64,000 nucleotides of DNA from Chitinimonas viridis (GCF_030409555.1 NZ_JAUFPU010000002.1:1-64000), one strand, 5' to 3'. Shown: positions 23,829-33,608, numbered from the stretch's first letter. Made by a program: numbers and translations. The notes: generated by a model from the letters alone, not told the origin.

Positions 23829-25040
23829 ATGGACAAAGGTTTCTGGAAAGCGGGCCATACGCCCACGCTGGTGTCGGCCTTCCTGTATTTCGATCTCAGC
23901 TTCATGGTTTGGGTGCTGCTGGGACCATTGGCTGTTTATATCGCCCGCGATTTGGGGCTCAGCCCCGCGCAGAAGGGCCTGATGGTGGCCACGCCACTGC
24001 TGGCCGGCGCCTTGCTGCGGTTGCTGATGGGCGTGCTGGTCGATCACCTCAAGCCTCGCCTGGCCGGCGCCGTGGGCCAAGTGATCGTGATGGCTGCCCT
24101 GCTGGTGGCCTGGCTGGCCGGCGTGCACAGCTTTTCCCAAGTGATGGTGCTGGGGGTGTTCCTGGGCGTGGCTGGCGCTTCCTTCGCAGTGGCGCTACCG
24201 CTGGCATCGCGCTGGTATCCACCGCACTACCAGGGTACGGCTATGGGCATAGCCGGCGCCGGTAACTCGGGTACGGCCATTGCCGCCCTGTTTGCCCCTA
24301 GCCTGGCCAAGGCCTTTGGCTGGAATGCCGTGTTCGGGCTGGTGCTGATTCCCCTGCTGCTGGTATTCGTGCTGTATCTCGCCATGGCCAAGGACAGCCC
24401 CAACTGCCCACCCGCCAAGAAGCTGTCCGAATACCTGGGCGTACTGCGCGACCGTGATGCCTGGTGGTTCATGTTTTTCTATTGCGTCACTTTCGGCGGC
24501 TTCTCTGGTCTGGCCTCCTCGCTCACCGTCTACTTCAACGACCAATACGGGTTGGAGCCGGTGCAGGCGGGGTTTTATACCGCCATGTGCGTGTTCGCCG
24601 GCTCGCTGATGCGCCCCATAGGCGGTACGGTCGCTGACAAGGTGGGCGGTATCCGTTCGCTGCTGGTGATGTATACCCTGGCTGCAGCCTGCCTCTATCT
24701 GGTCTCTCTCGATCTGCCACATGCCTGGATGGCATTGATGGCGCTGGTGGCCGGCATGCTGTGGCTGGGCATGGGCAACGGTGCCGTGTTCCAGTTGGTG
24801 CCGCAGCGCTTTCGCAAGGAGATAGGCGTGATGACCGGCCTGGTGGGCATGGCCGGCGGCATAGGCGGCTTTCTGCTGGCAACCGGCCTGGGGTACTCCA
24901 AGCAGTTGACCGGCAGCTATTCGCTGGGCCTGAGCCTGTTTGCCGCACTAGCCCTGTTTGCCTGGGTAGGCTTGCTGTCTGTCAAGCAGCGCTGGCGCAC
25001 CACCTGGGGTGCCGCCCATATCGCTGGCGCCAAGGTCTGA
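23829..25040 (+). CDS. narK: Nitrate/nitrite transporter, MFS (NarK/NasA type)
   Basis: 403 residues with about 12 membrane segments. The nitrate signature regions of the NNP family are visible (GVFLGVAGASFAVALPLASRW and the second GMGNGAVFQLVPQRF). Conserved Arg and Gly-rich loops match the NarK/NasA fold. It heads the narK-PP2C/kinase-nirB-nirD-GNAT-nasA-cobA unit, giving a second nitrate uptake route next to NrtABD. AGGGGAG lies before the ATG. Confidence 0.92.
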   Translation: MDKGFWKAGHTPTLVSAFLYFDLSFMVWVLLGPLAVYIARDLGLSPAQKGLMVATPLLAGALLRLLMGVLVDHLKPRLAGAVGQVIVMAALLVAWLAGVHSFSQVMVLGVFLGVAGASFAVALPLASRWYPPHYQGTAMGIAGAGNSGTAIAALFAPSLAKAFGWNAVFGLVLIPLLLVFVLYLAMAKDSPNCPPAKKLSEYLGVLRDRDAWWFMFFYCVTFGGFSGLASSLTVYFNDQYGLEPVQAGFYTAMCVFAGSLMRPIGGTVADKVGGIRSLLVMYTLAAACLYLVSLDLPHAWMALMALVAGMLWLGMGNGAVFQLVPQRFRKEIGVMTGLVGMAGGIGGFLLATGLGYSKQLTGSYSLGLSLFAALALFAWVGLLSVKQRWRTTWGAAHIAGAKV

Positions 25041-25044
25041 CCCC

Positions 25045-26823
25045 ATGCACGCCTTGCTTGATCTCGCCATCGGCACCGCCAGCCTGGCCGGCAAAAAACC
25101 GCGCAACGAGGATGCCCTTGCAGCGGTGGAACCGCCAGCCGACATGGTTGCTACCAAGGGCTGGCTGCTGGCGATAGCCGACGGCATCAGCCACTCGGCC
25201 GATGGCAAGCTGGCCGCACAGGCCACCGTGCGTGGCCTGGCGGCCGACTACTACGCCACGCCCGACACCTGGGAACCCGCCCATGCCATGGACCGTATCA
25301 TCACCGCACAAAATCTGTGGCTGAACGGTCAGGCCCAGCGCGACAAGCTGAGCCAGCCGCTGGCCACCACCCTGACGGCACTGGTGCTGCGGGGTCGCCG
25401 CTACACCCTGGCCCATGTCGGTGATTGCCGTGCCTACCGCTTGAATGCTGATGGCTTTGTGCAACTGAGTGCAGACCATACCTGGCAGCAGCCTGGCTAC
25501 CACCATGTGCTCAAGCGTGCCGTGGGCCTGGATCAGCATGTGATGGTGGATTTTTGCGAGGGAGAACTGCAGGCCGGCGACCTGTTTGCCCTGGTGTGCG
25601 ACGGCGTTTGGGAAGCCTTGGGCGATGTGGCCCTGCACCGTTTGCTGGAACTGCACGATGAGCCCCAACGTGCCGCCGACGCGCTGCTGGCTGCCGCCCT
25701 GGCAGCGGGCAGCCAGGACAATGTCACGGCCGTGGTGGTGCGGGTACAGGCCCTGCCGCAAGGCCAGTTGCTGGACGAACTGGCCCAGGCCGCCACGCTG
25801 CCTATCCCGCCACGCCTGCGGCCGGACCAGTTCATCGCCGGCTTCCAGATAGAGCAATTGCTGGCCGAGAGCCGCGCCAGCCTGGTGTACCGCGCCCGCG
25901 ATGAGCGCGGGCAAAGGGTGGTCATCAAGACCCTGACCGAGCTGGCTGGCAAGGACACCGAACTGGCCCAGGGCCTGCTGACCGAGGGCTGGTTGCTCAA
26001 GCGTGCCGCCAGCCAACACCTGCCCGAAGTCGTCGACACCGCCGACAGCCCCTGGCTGATCCTGGCCATGCGCTGGTATCCCGGCGAGACCCTGGCTCAA
26101 CGGCTGGCCCGCAACGAGCCCCTCAGCCCACAGGATGCCGTGCGGCTGGGCTTGGCCCTGAGCCGTGCCTTGGGGGCACTGCACCGGCTGGATATCGTCC
26201 ATCGCGATATCAAGCCAGACAACCTGCACCTGGATCATGAAGGCCGCTTGCGCCTGCTGGACCTGGGCGTGGCGCAGTGCCCCGGCATCACCCCGGCCGA
26301 CAGTGCCACGCCAGGCACGCCCAGCTATATCGCACCCGAGCAATACACCGGTCACGCTGCCAGCCCGGTCAGCGACCTGTATGCGGCGGGCGTCACCTTG
26401 TACTACGCCCTCACGCGCCGCTACCCCTATGGCGAGATCGAGCCATTCCAGACACCGGGCTTTGGTGACCCTGTTCCGCCCAGCCGCTACCGGCCTGATC
26501 TGCCGCTATGGCTGGAGAGCGTGCTGCTCAAGCTGGTGGCGCGCGAACCGGCACACCGCTTCGAGACGACAGAAGAGCTGCGGCTGGCACTGGAACTGGG
26601 CGAAGCCCGCCCCTTGCGCGTGGCACGGCGCAGCCCGCTGGCCAGCCGCTCACCCGGCCGGCTCTGGATGGCGCTGGCGCTGTGCTCGCTGGGCTTCAAT
26701 CTGCTGCTGTTGTTTGTCCTGCTGGTCGGCACGCCCGACTCCGCCACCGGCATGCGCCAGCAGGCCGCCGGTGCAGCTGCCACCCCTACCCCCCCATCCC
26801 CTATGGCAACACCACGGAGCTAA
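25045..26823 (+). CDS. Fused PP2C phosphatase and Ser/Thr kinase, membrane-anchored
   Basis: 592 residues. Residues 1-250 form a PP2C phosphatase (NEDA, ADGISHSADGKLAAQ, HVGDCRAYRL, DGVWEALGD, QDNVTAVVVRV). Residues 265-530 form a Hanks kinase with an intact catalytic loop HRDIKPDNLHLD, metal motif DLG in place of DFG, and APEQYTG. One C-terminal membrane segment (about 545-567) is followed by a Pro-rich tail. The gene is 4 bp after narK and 3 bp before nirB. The association recurs in proteobacterial nitrate clusters as far as I recall; the targets are unknown. It may tune the transporter or NirB. Confidence 0.88.
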   Translation: MHALLDLAIGTASLAGKKPRNEDALAAVEPPADMVATKGWLLAIADGISHSADGKLAAQATVRGLAADYYATPDTWEPAHAMDRIITAQNLWLNGQAQRDKLSQPLATTLTALVLRGRRYTLAHVGDCRAYRLNADGFVQLSADHTWQQPGYHHVLKRAVGLDQHVMVDFCEGELQAGDLFALVCDGVWEALGDVALHRLLELHDEPQRAADALLAAALAAGSQDNVTAVVVRVQALPQGQLLDELAQAATLPIPPRLRPDQFIAGFQIEQLLAESRASLVYRARDERGQRVVIKTLTELAGKDTELAQGLLTEGWLLKRAASQHLPEVVDTADSPWLILAMRWYPGETLAQRLARNEPLSPQDAVRLGLALSRALGALHRLDIVHRDIKPDNLHLDHEGRLRLLDLGVAQCPGITPADSATPGTPSYIAPEQYTGHAASPVSDLYAAGVTLYYALTRRYPYGEIEPFQTPGFGDPVPPSRYRPDLPLWLESVLLKLVAREPAHRFETTEELRLALELGEARPLRVARRSPLASRSPGRLWMALALCSLGFNLLLLFVLLVGTPDSATGMRQQAAGAAATPTPPSPMATPRS

Positions 26824-26826
26824 ACC

Positions 26827-29253
26827 ATGCAAAAGCTAAAACTCGTCATGATCGGCAATGGCATGGCCGGTGTACGGACCCTGGAAGAGCTGCTGGCACT
26901 CACCCCCAGCCGTTACGACATCACGGTCTTTGGCGAAGAGCCGCACCCCAACTACAACCGCATCCTGCTCTCGCCCGTGCTGGCCGGCGAGCAGACCGTG
27001 CAGGACATCATACTCAACCCGCTGGAATGGTATGCCGAGCAAGGCATTACCCTGCATCTGGGCAAGAAGGTCGTGAAGATAGACCGCAAGAAGCGGGTAG
27101 TCTATGCCGCCGACGGCACCGAGGCGGAGTACGACCGGCTACTGATGGCCACTGGCTCCAAGCCCTTTATCCTGCCCGTGCCCGGCAAGGATCTGCCTGG
27201 TGTGATCAGCTACCGTGACATCCACGACACCGAGCAGATGCTGGCGGCTGCCCGGCAATACCGCCACGCCGTCGTGATAGGCGGTGGCCTGCTGGGGCTG
27301 GAGGCGGCCAATGGCCTGATGCTGCAAGGTATGAGTGTCACCGTGGTGCATCTGGGCGAATGGCTGCTGGAGCGCCAGCTCGACAAGGTGGCCGGGCAGT
27401 TGCTGCAGCAATCGCTGGAGCAGCGTGGCTTGCGCTTTGCGCTGCAGGCCCAGACAGCGGCATTGCTGGCTGGCGAATCGGGCCGGGTAAGCGCCGTGCA
27501 GCTCAAGGATGGCACCGAGTTGGCAGCCGATCTGGTTGTCATGGCCGTAGGCATACGCCCCAATACCGAACTGGCCGAATCCTGCGGCCTGTACTGCAAC
27601 CGGGGCATCGTGGTGAACGACACCCTGCAGACTTTCGACCCACGCATCTACGCCGTCGGTGAATGCGTCAACCACCGTGGCATCGCCTATGGCCTGGTGG
27701 CGCCGCTATACGAGCAGGCCCGCGTCTGCGCCAACCATCTGGCGGGCTGGGGTTATGGCCGCTATGTGGGCTCGGTGCTGTCGACCAAGCTCAAAGTCAC
27801 CGGCATCGACCTGTTCTCGGCCGGCGATTTCATGGGTGGCGACGGGCACGAGGAAATCACGCTGTCCGACCCGGTAGGCGGCGTCTACAAGAAGCTGGTG
27901 CTCAAGGGTGACAAGCTGGTAGGCGCCTGCCTGTATGGCGACACTGCCGATGGTGCCTGGTACTTCCGGCTACTGAAGGATGAACAGCCCATAGGCGAGA
28001 TACGCGACCACCTGATGTGGGGCGAGAACAATCTCGGCGACACCGGCCACGCTGGCGAGAACAAGGCGGCCGCCATGGCCGACGAAGCCGAGGTATGTGG
28101 CTGCAATGGGGTCAGGAAGATCACCATCGTCAAAGCCATACGCGAGAAAGGCCTCACTACCCTGGACGAGGTCAAGAAGCACACCAAGGCCAGTGGCTCG
28201 TGCGGATCCTGCGCTGGCCTGTGCGAGCAGATATTGATGAACGTGCTGGGCTCCAGCTTCGATGCCACGCCCAAGACCAAGACAGTCTGCGGCTGTACCG
28301 ACCGCAACCACCAGGAAGTGCGCGATGCCATCCGCGAGCACCATCTGGTCAGTATTCCGCAGACCATGCAGTTCCTGGAGTGGCGTACACCCAACGGCTG
28401 CGCCACCTGCCGGCCAGCGCTCAATTACTACCTGATCGCCACCTGGCCCGGCGAAGCCCGCGACGATCCGCAAAGCCGTTTCATCAACGAACGGGCGCAC
28501 GCCAATATCCAGAAGGACGGCACTTATTCGGTCGTGCCCCGGATGTGGGGTGGGGTCACCAACGCCAGCGAGCTGCGCCGCATTGCCGACGTGACCGACA
28601 AGTACCGCATCCCGCTGGTCAAGGTTACCGGCGGCCAGCGCATCGATCTGCTGGGCGTGAAGAAGGAGGACCTGGTCAATGTCTGGCGCGACCTGGACAT
28701 GCCCTCGGGCCACGCCTATGGCAAGAGCCTACGCACGGTCAAGACCTGCGTGGGCAGCGAGTTCTGCCGCTTCGGCACGCAGGATTCCACCCAGATGGGC
28801 ATAGACCTGGAGCACGACCTGTTCGGCATGTGGAGCCCGCACAAGGTCAAGCTGGCCGTCAGTGGCTGCCCCCGCAATTGTGCTGAATCCGGCATCAAGG
28901 ATGTTGGCGTGATAGGTGTGGATTCGGGTTGGGAGCTGTATGTGGGCGGCAACGGCGGCATCAAGACCGAGGTCGCCCAATTCTTCGCCAAGGTGGCCAG
29001 CCATGCCGAGGTGCTGGAATACAGCGGCGCCTTCCTGCAACTGTACCGCGAGGAGGCCTTCTATCTGGAGCGCACGGTGCACTACCTGCACCGCGTGGGC
29101 CTGGAGCACACCAAGCAGCGCGTGGTGGCAGATGCCGACAACCGCAAGGCCTTGTATGCCCGGCTCAAGTACGCCCTGAGCTTTGAGCAGGACCCCTGGG
29201 CAGAGCGCATCCAGGGCGAGCAGAAGCACGAGTTCGAAGCCTTGCCGGCCTGA
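26827..29253 (+). CDS. nirB: Assimilatory nitrite reductase large subunit
   Basis: 808 residues; reduces nitrite to ammonium with NAD(P)H in the cytoplasm. The N-terminal FAD/NAD(P)H domain (MIGNGMAGVRTLEELL, VVIGGGLLGLEAANGL) is followed by two BFD-type [2Fe-2S] segments (VCGCNGVRK..SCGSC and VCGCTDRNH..GCATC), then the sulfite/nitrite reductase domain with the siroheme-4Fe-4S cysteines (CVGSEFCRFG and SGCPRNCAES). All expected cofactor motifs are intact. nirD follows. Confidence 0.96.
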   Translation: MQKLKLVMIGNGMAGVRTLEELLALTPSRYDITVFGEEPHPNYNRILLSPVLAGEQTVQDIILNPLEWYAEQGITLHLGKKVVKIDRKKRVVYAADGTEAEYDRLLMATGSKPFILPVPGKDLPGVISYRDIHDTEQMLAAARQYRHAVVIGGGLLGLEAANGLMLQGMSVTVVHLGEWLLERQLDKVAGQLLQQSLEQRGLRFALQAQTAALLAGESGRVSAVQLKDGTELAADLVVMAVGIRPNTELAESCGLYCNRGIVVNDTLQTFDPRIYAVGECVNHRGIAYGLVAPLYEQARVCANHLAGWGYGRYVGSVLSTKLKVTGIDLFSAGDFMGGDGHEEITLSDPVGGVYKKLVLKGDKLVGACLYGDTADGAWYFRLLKDEQPIGEIRDHLMWGENNLGDTGHAGENKAAAMADEAEVCGCNGVRKITIVKAIREKGLTTLDEVKKHTKASGSCGSCAGLCEQILMNVLGSSFDATPKTKTVCGCTDRNHQEVRDAIREHHLVSIPQTMQFLEWRTPNGCATCRPALNYYLIATWPGEARDDPQSRFINERAHANIQKDGTYSVVPRMWGGVTNASELRRIADVTDKYRIPLVKVTGGQRIDLLGVKKEDLVNVWRDLDMPSGHAYGKSLRTVKTCVGSEFCRFGTQDSTQMGIDLEHDLFGMWSPHKVKLAVSGCPRNCAESGIKDVGVIGVDSGWELYVGGNGGIKTEVAQFFAKVASHAEVLEYSGAFLQLYREEAFYLERTVHYLHRVGLEHTKQRVVADADNRKALYARLKYALSFEQDPWAERIQGEQKHEFEALPA

Positions 29254-29329
29254 ACCCCACCTGGTTTTCCGTGCCCTTACGGGCCGCCGCACCACGGAAA
29301 ACACAGCCAACCCTACAAGGAACCATCTC

Positions 29330-29650
29330 ATGTCCCACTGGAAAAAAGTCTGCCTGCTGACCGAAATCCCGCCACTGGGCGCCCGCGTGATCCAGCACCC
29401 GCAGGGCGATATCGCGGTATTCCGGAACGCCGATGACGAAGTCTTTGCCCTGGAAGACCGTTGCCCGCACAAGGGCGGGCCATTGTCGCAGGGCATTGTC
29501 TACGGCAAGACCGTGGCCTGCCCGCTGCATGGCTGGCAGATAGGCCTCGAGTGCGGCACTGCGGCAGCACCTGACGAGGGCTGCGCCCGCCGCTATGCAG
29601 TCAGGCTGGAAGGCAACGCCGTGCTGCTGAACACCGAGGCCGCAGCATGA
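29330..29650 (+). CDS. nirD: Nitrite reductase small subunit (Rieske-like)
   Basis: 106 residues with a Rieske-fold [2Fe-2S] pattern: CPHKGGPLSQG and CPLHGWQIGLECG provide the Cys and His ligands. NirD partners NirB. AAGGAACC lies before the ATG. The stop overlaps the next gene's start by 4 bp. Confidence 0.94.
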   Translation: MSHWKKVCLLTEIPPLGARVIQHPQGDIAVFRNADDEVFALEDRCPHKGGPLSQGIVYGKTVACPLHGWQIGLECGTAAAPDEGCARRYAVRLEGNAVLLNTEAAA

Positions 29651-30108
29651 GCACAGGGCTGCGGCTGACGCCTGCCTCGCCCAGCCTGCCCGAGGCGCGC
29701 CGCTTGATCAGGGCGCTGGACGACTACCTGGCCAGCCTCTACCCCGGCCAGTCCAACCATCTGCTGGATGTGGCCGCGCTGGAGCAGCCGGGCGTGAGCT
29801 TCTACCTGGGCTGGTTGGGCGACAAGGCCGTGGCCTGCGGCGCCATCGTGGCCCATGCCGGCTATGTCGAACTCAAGCGCATGTATGTCGACCCGCAGCA
29901 CCGTGGCCAGGGCATAGCCCGCGCCCTGCTGGCAGCGCTGGAAGCAACGGCCCGCGAGACCGGCAAGGTGCTGGCGCGGCTGGAGACCGGCATCCATCAG
30001 GCCGAGGCCATCGCTCTGTATCGCGCCTGCGGCTTTGCCGAGCGCACACCCTTTGGCAGCTATGCCGCCGACCCACTCAGCCTGTTCATGGAAAAACCCC
30101 TGGAGTAA
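29647..30108 (+). CDS. GNAT-family N-acetyltransferase in the nitrate operon
   Basis: 153 residues. The acetyl-CoA motif A is RMYVDPQHRGQGIARALL, and RACGFAERTPFGSY provides the second motif. It overlaps nirD by 4 bp and ends 4 bp before nasA, so it is translated as part of the operon. The substrate is unknown; possible targets are small molecules or operon enzymes. Confidence 0.85.
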   Translation: MSTGLRLTPASPSLPEARRLIRALDDYLASLYPGQSNHLLDVAALEQPGVSFYLGWLGDKAVACGAIVAHAGYVELKRMYVDPQHRGQGIARALLAALEATARETGKVLARLETGIHQAEAIALYRACGFAERTPFGSYAADPLSLFMEKPLE

Positions 30109-30112
30109 GGCC

Positions 30113-32830
30113 ATGGTCCAGCCCCATATCGTCAAATCCACCTGCTGCTACTGCGGTACCGGTTGCGGCGTACTGATACACACTGACGGCCAGCAGGTAC
30201 TGCGGGTGGAAGGCGACCCCGCGCACCCGGCCAATCTGGGCCGGCTTTGCACCAAGGGCGCTACCCTGCACCTGACCGATATGCGCACGGGCCGGGCACA
30301 CTATCCCGAGTTGCGGCAGCAGCGTAACGCCAGCAGGCAAAGGGTGACCTGGGATGCGGCGCTGGACCACGCAGCTCAGCGCTTTGCCGCCATCATTGCC
30401 GAGCACGGCCCCGATGCCGTGGCGTTCTATATCTCCGGCCAGTTGCTGACCGAGGACTACTACGTCTTCAATAAGCTGGCCAAGGGCCTGATCGGTACCA
30501 ACAATATCGACACCAATTCACGCCTGTGCATGTCCAGCACCGTAGCCGGCTACAAGGCTACTCTGGGGGCCGACGCCCCGCCCTGCAGCTACGAAGACCT
30601 GGCGCTGGCCGACTGCCTGTTCATCGCCGGCGCCAACCCCGCCTATGCCCACCCCGTGCTGTTCCGCCGCATCGAGGACGCCAAGACTGCCCGGCCTGAC
30701 ATGAAGATCATCGTGGCCGACCCCAGGCGTACCGACAGCGCCGAACTGGCCGATCTGCACCTGCCCATCCTCCCTGGCACCGATGTCGCGCTGTTCCACG
30801 CCATGCTCAATGTGCTGGTCTGGGAGGGCTGGATAGACGAAGCCTATATCGCCGCCCACACCGAAGGCTTTGCCGAACTCAAGCGCCGTATCCGCGAATA
30901 CACCCCGCGCTTCGCTGCCGATATCTGCGGTATCAAGCCTGAGCAGATCCTGCAGGCCGCCGAATGGTTTGGCCGTTCACCCAGGGCCTTGTCGCTCTGG
31001 TGCATGGGGCTCAATCAGTCGGCGCGGGGCACCGACAAGAATGCCGCCCTGATCCACCTGCACCTGGCCACCGGCAAGTTGGGCAAGCCCGGCTGTGGCC
31101 CCTTCAGCCTGACCGGCCAGCCCAATGCCATGGGCGGGCGTGAAGTAGGCGGCATGGCCAATCTGCTCAGCGGCCATCGCGATCTGGCCAACCCGGCACA
31201 CCGCGCCGAAGTCGCCGCGCTGTGGCAGGTGTCCGAGGTACCCAGCCAACCCGGCAAAACGGCAGTCGAAATGTTTGAGGCCCTGGAAGCGGGCCAGATC
31301 AAAGCCGTATGGATAGCCTGCACCAATCCGGCGCACTCCCTGCCCGACACCGCCCAGGTAGCCCGCGCCCTGCAGCAGGCCGAGTTCGTGGTGGTGCAGG
31401 AGGCCTATGCCCATACCGACACCACGGCCTATGCCGATCTGCTGCTGCCGGCCTCGAGCTGGGCCGAGAAAACCGGCACGGTCACCAACTCAGAGCGCCG
31501 CATCACCCGGCTGCACGCTGCCGTACCGGCGCCGGGCGAAGCCAGGCATGACTGGCAGATGGCGGTGGACTTTGCCCGCCGGCTGGAAGCCCTGCTGCCC
31601 CCCCGCGCAGCGGTACCGCTCTTCCCCTATGCCACGCCAGAGGCCGTGTTTGACGAGCACAAGCGCAGCACGGCAGGCCGCGATCTCGACATCAGCGGCC
31701 TGAGCTATGCCCTGCTCGATAGCCAAGGCCCGCAGCAATGGCCCTATCCCACCGGTGCGCGTACTGGCCAGGCCCGGCTCTATGCCGATGGGCGCTTCCC
31801 CACCACCAGCGGGCGGGCGCGCTTTGTGGCGGTGGATTACCACCCTGTGGCCGAAAAGACCGATGCCCGCTACCCCTTGCACCTGAACACTGGCCGGCTG
31901 CGCGACCAGTGGCACGGCATGAGCCGCACCGGTACGGTCGCCCAGCTGTACAACCAGGTGGAAGAGCCCCTGTTGACGGCCCACCCTGACGACCTGACAC
32001 AGGCCAAGCTGGCCAGCGGTGATCTGGCCCGTGTACGCAGCCGGCGGGGAGAACTGCTGATACGGGTGGAAGCCAGCACCCGCCAGCGTCGTGGCGAGGT
32101 CTTCCTGCCCATGCACTGGTCCGGACGCTTTATGGCCGGCCAGGGCAGCAACGCCCTTACCCTGCCCAAGCTGGACCCGCAATCGCGCCAGCCCGAGCTG
32201 AAACACGCCGCCATCAAGCTGGAACGGGCAGAACTGCCTTGGCAGATGGTCGCCATGAAGCAAAGCCCCGATGCAGTGCAGCTGATGCACCGCGCGGCCG
32301 ACCTGTTGGCGGGCTTCGACTACGGTAGCGTGGGCCTGTTCGGCCACGACCAGCCGGCCGTGATACTGAAACTGGCCCACCGCAACGCCCCCTCCGCCGA
32401 GTTTATCGCCCGGCTTGATGCCGTATTCGGCTTTGACGACCCCATGGCCACACTCAGCTACCGCGACCCCCGCCGTGGCGTGGAAAAGCACGCCGAGATC
32501 CGCCTAGGCAGGTTGACTGGCATACGGCTCACCGGCGAGACCGCCGCACGCGACTGGCTCAAGCAGCTGATCGCCGCTGGCGCCGACGCCGCAAGCCTGC
32601 GGCCCTGGCTGCTGGCCCCGCTGGCCGCCCCACCGCAGGGCCAGCACAGCCGCGGCAAGGTCATTTGCAACTGCCTCAATGTATCGGCCGATGAGATCGG
32701 CGCCGCACTGAACCAAGGCTGCGATCTGAAAGGACTGCAAGCCAAGCTGGCCTGCGGCACCCGTTGCGGCTCCTGCCTGCCCGAACTCAAGCGCATGGTC
32801 GCCAGCACGGCGACGGCGGCAACCGTTTGA
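30113..32830 (+). CDS. nasA: Assimilatory nitrate reductase catalytic subunit
   Basis: 905 residues. A 4Fe-4S module (CCYCGTGCGVLIH and LCTKG) precedes the molybdopterin oxidoreductase and dinucleotide-binding domains, and a BFD-like [2Fe-2S] domain closes the protein (CNCLNVSADEIG, CGTRCGSCLPELKRM). There is no Tat signal, so the enzyme is cytoplasmic and uses bis-MGD, reducing nitrate to nitrite for NirBD. mobA and moaA downstream supply the cofactor. Confidence 0.95.
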   Translation: MVQPHIVKSTCCYCGTGCGVLIHTDGQQVLRVEGDPAHPANLGRLCTKGATLHLTDMRTGRAHYPELRQQRNASRQRVTWDAALDHAAQRFAAIIAEHGPDAVAFYISGQLLTEDYYVFNKLAKGLIGTNNIDTNSRLCMSSTVAGYKATLGADAPPCSYEDLALADCLFIAGANPAYAHPVLFRRIEDAKTARPDMKIIVADPRRTDSAELADLHLPILPGTDVALFHAMLNVLVWEGWIDEAYIAAHTEGFAELKRRIREYTPRFAADICGIKPEQILQAAEWFGRSPRALSLWCMGLNQSARGTDKNAALIHLHLATGKLGKPGCGPFSLTGQPNAMGGREVGGMANLLSGHRDLANPAHRAEVAALWQVSEVPSQPGKTAVEMFEALEAGQIKAVWIACTNPAHSLPDTAQVARALQQAEFVVVQEAYAHTDTTAYADLLLPASSWAEKTGTVTNSERRITRLHAAVPAPGEARHDWQMAVDFARRLEALLPPRAAVPLFPYATPEAVFDEHKRSTAGRDLDISGLSYALLDSQGPQQWPYPTGARTGQARLYADGRFPTTSGRARFVAVDYHPVAEKTDARYPLHLNTGRLRDQWHGMSRTGTVAQLYNQVEEPLLTAHPDDLTQAKLASGDLARVRSRRGELLIRVEASTRQRRGEVFLPMHWSGRFMAGQGSNALTLPKLDPQSRQPELKHAAIKLERAELPWQMVAMKQSPDAVQLMHRAADLLAGFDYGSVGLFGHDQPAVILKLAHRNAPSAEFIARLDAVFGFDDPMATLSYRDPRRGVEKHAEIRLGRLTGIRLTGETAARDWLKQLIAAGADAASLRPWLLAPLAAPPQGQHSRGKVICNCLNVSADEIGAALNQGCDLKGLQAKLACGTRCGSCLPELKRMVASTATAATV

Positions 32831-32850
32831 CCCTTTCCAGGAGTGACACC

Positions 32851-33597
32851 ATGCAAGGCAAGGTCTACCTGATCGGCGCCGGCCCCGGCGATCCCGAACT
32901 GCTTACCCTCAAGGCCGCCCGCGTACTGGGTGAATGCGACGTGCTGCTGGTCGATGACCTGGTCAACCGGGCGGTGCTGGCCCATGCCCGTCCCGATGCC
33001 AGGCTGATTGAAGTCGGCAAGCGGGGGGGCTGCGTCTCGACGCCGCAGGCCTTCATCACCCGGCTGATGCTGCGCCATGCCCGCCAGGGCAGGATAGTGG
33101 GCAGGCTCAAGGGCGGTGACCCCTTCATCTTCGGCCGGGGTGGCGAAGAGATTGAAGCCCTGCGCCAGGCTGGCGTGACCCACGAGGTCATCAACGGCAT
33201 CACCGCCGGGCTGGCTGCTGCCACGGCTGCCGGCATCCCGCTCACCCACCGCGATTGCTGCCGTGGCGTCACCATGCTGACCGGCCACACGCAGGAGGGT
33301 GGCGAACCCGATTGGGCCGGCTACGCCAGGCTGGATACCACCTTGGTGATCTATATGGGCATGCGCCACCTCGACAGCATGGTGCAGGGCCTGCTGCAGG
33401 CCGGCAGGGCTGGCCATACCCCTGCCGCCGTCATCGCCCACGCCACCCTGCCGCAGGAGCAGCGCCTCAGTACAACGCTGGCACGGCTGGCTGACGATGC
33501 CCACCGCCATGGCATGGACAGCCCGGCCATCGTGGTGATCGGCGAGGTAGCCGGCCTGGCCTTGCCGCAAACTGTTGTAAGCATGCTGGCGGCCTGA
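32851..33597 (+). CDS. cobA: Uroporphyrinogen-III C-methyltransferase
   Basis: 248 residues; makes precorrin-2, the entry to siroheme needed by NirB. The signature GAGPGDPELLTLKA at the start, GGDPFIFGRGGEE and the SAM site (ITAGLAAATAAGIPLTHRD) are present. There is no CysG-type dehydrogenase/ferrochelatase extension, so a separate enzyme must finish siroheme. AGGAG lies upstream of the ATG. It is the last gene of the nirB-nasA unit. Confidence 0.94.
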   Translation: MQGKVYLIGAGPGDPELLTLKAARVLGECDVLLVDDLVNRAVLAHARPDARLIEVGKRGGCVSTPQAFITRLMLRHARQGRIVGRLKGGDPFIFGRGGEEIEALRQAGVTHEVINGITAGLAAATAAGIPLTHRDCCRGVTMLTGHTQEGGEPDWAGYARLDTTLVIYMGMRHLDSMVQGLLQAGRAGHTPAAVIAHATLPQEQRLSTTLARLADDAHRHGMDSPAIVVIGEVAGLALPQTVVSMLAA

Positions 33598-33608
33598 TTT
33601 GTACTTCC

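Noticed and set aside
24982-26355. Long open frame on the minus strand opposite the PP2C-kinase gene
   Set aside because: It is Gln/Gly-rich shadow sequence of a GC-rich gene. The plus strand has complete phosphatase and kinase motifs in the correct frame.
31490-32491. 333-codon minus-strand frame inside nasA
   Set aside because: nasA is a complete molybdoenzyme in the plus frame. The reverse frame is a composition artefact.
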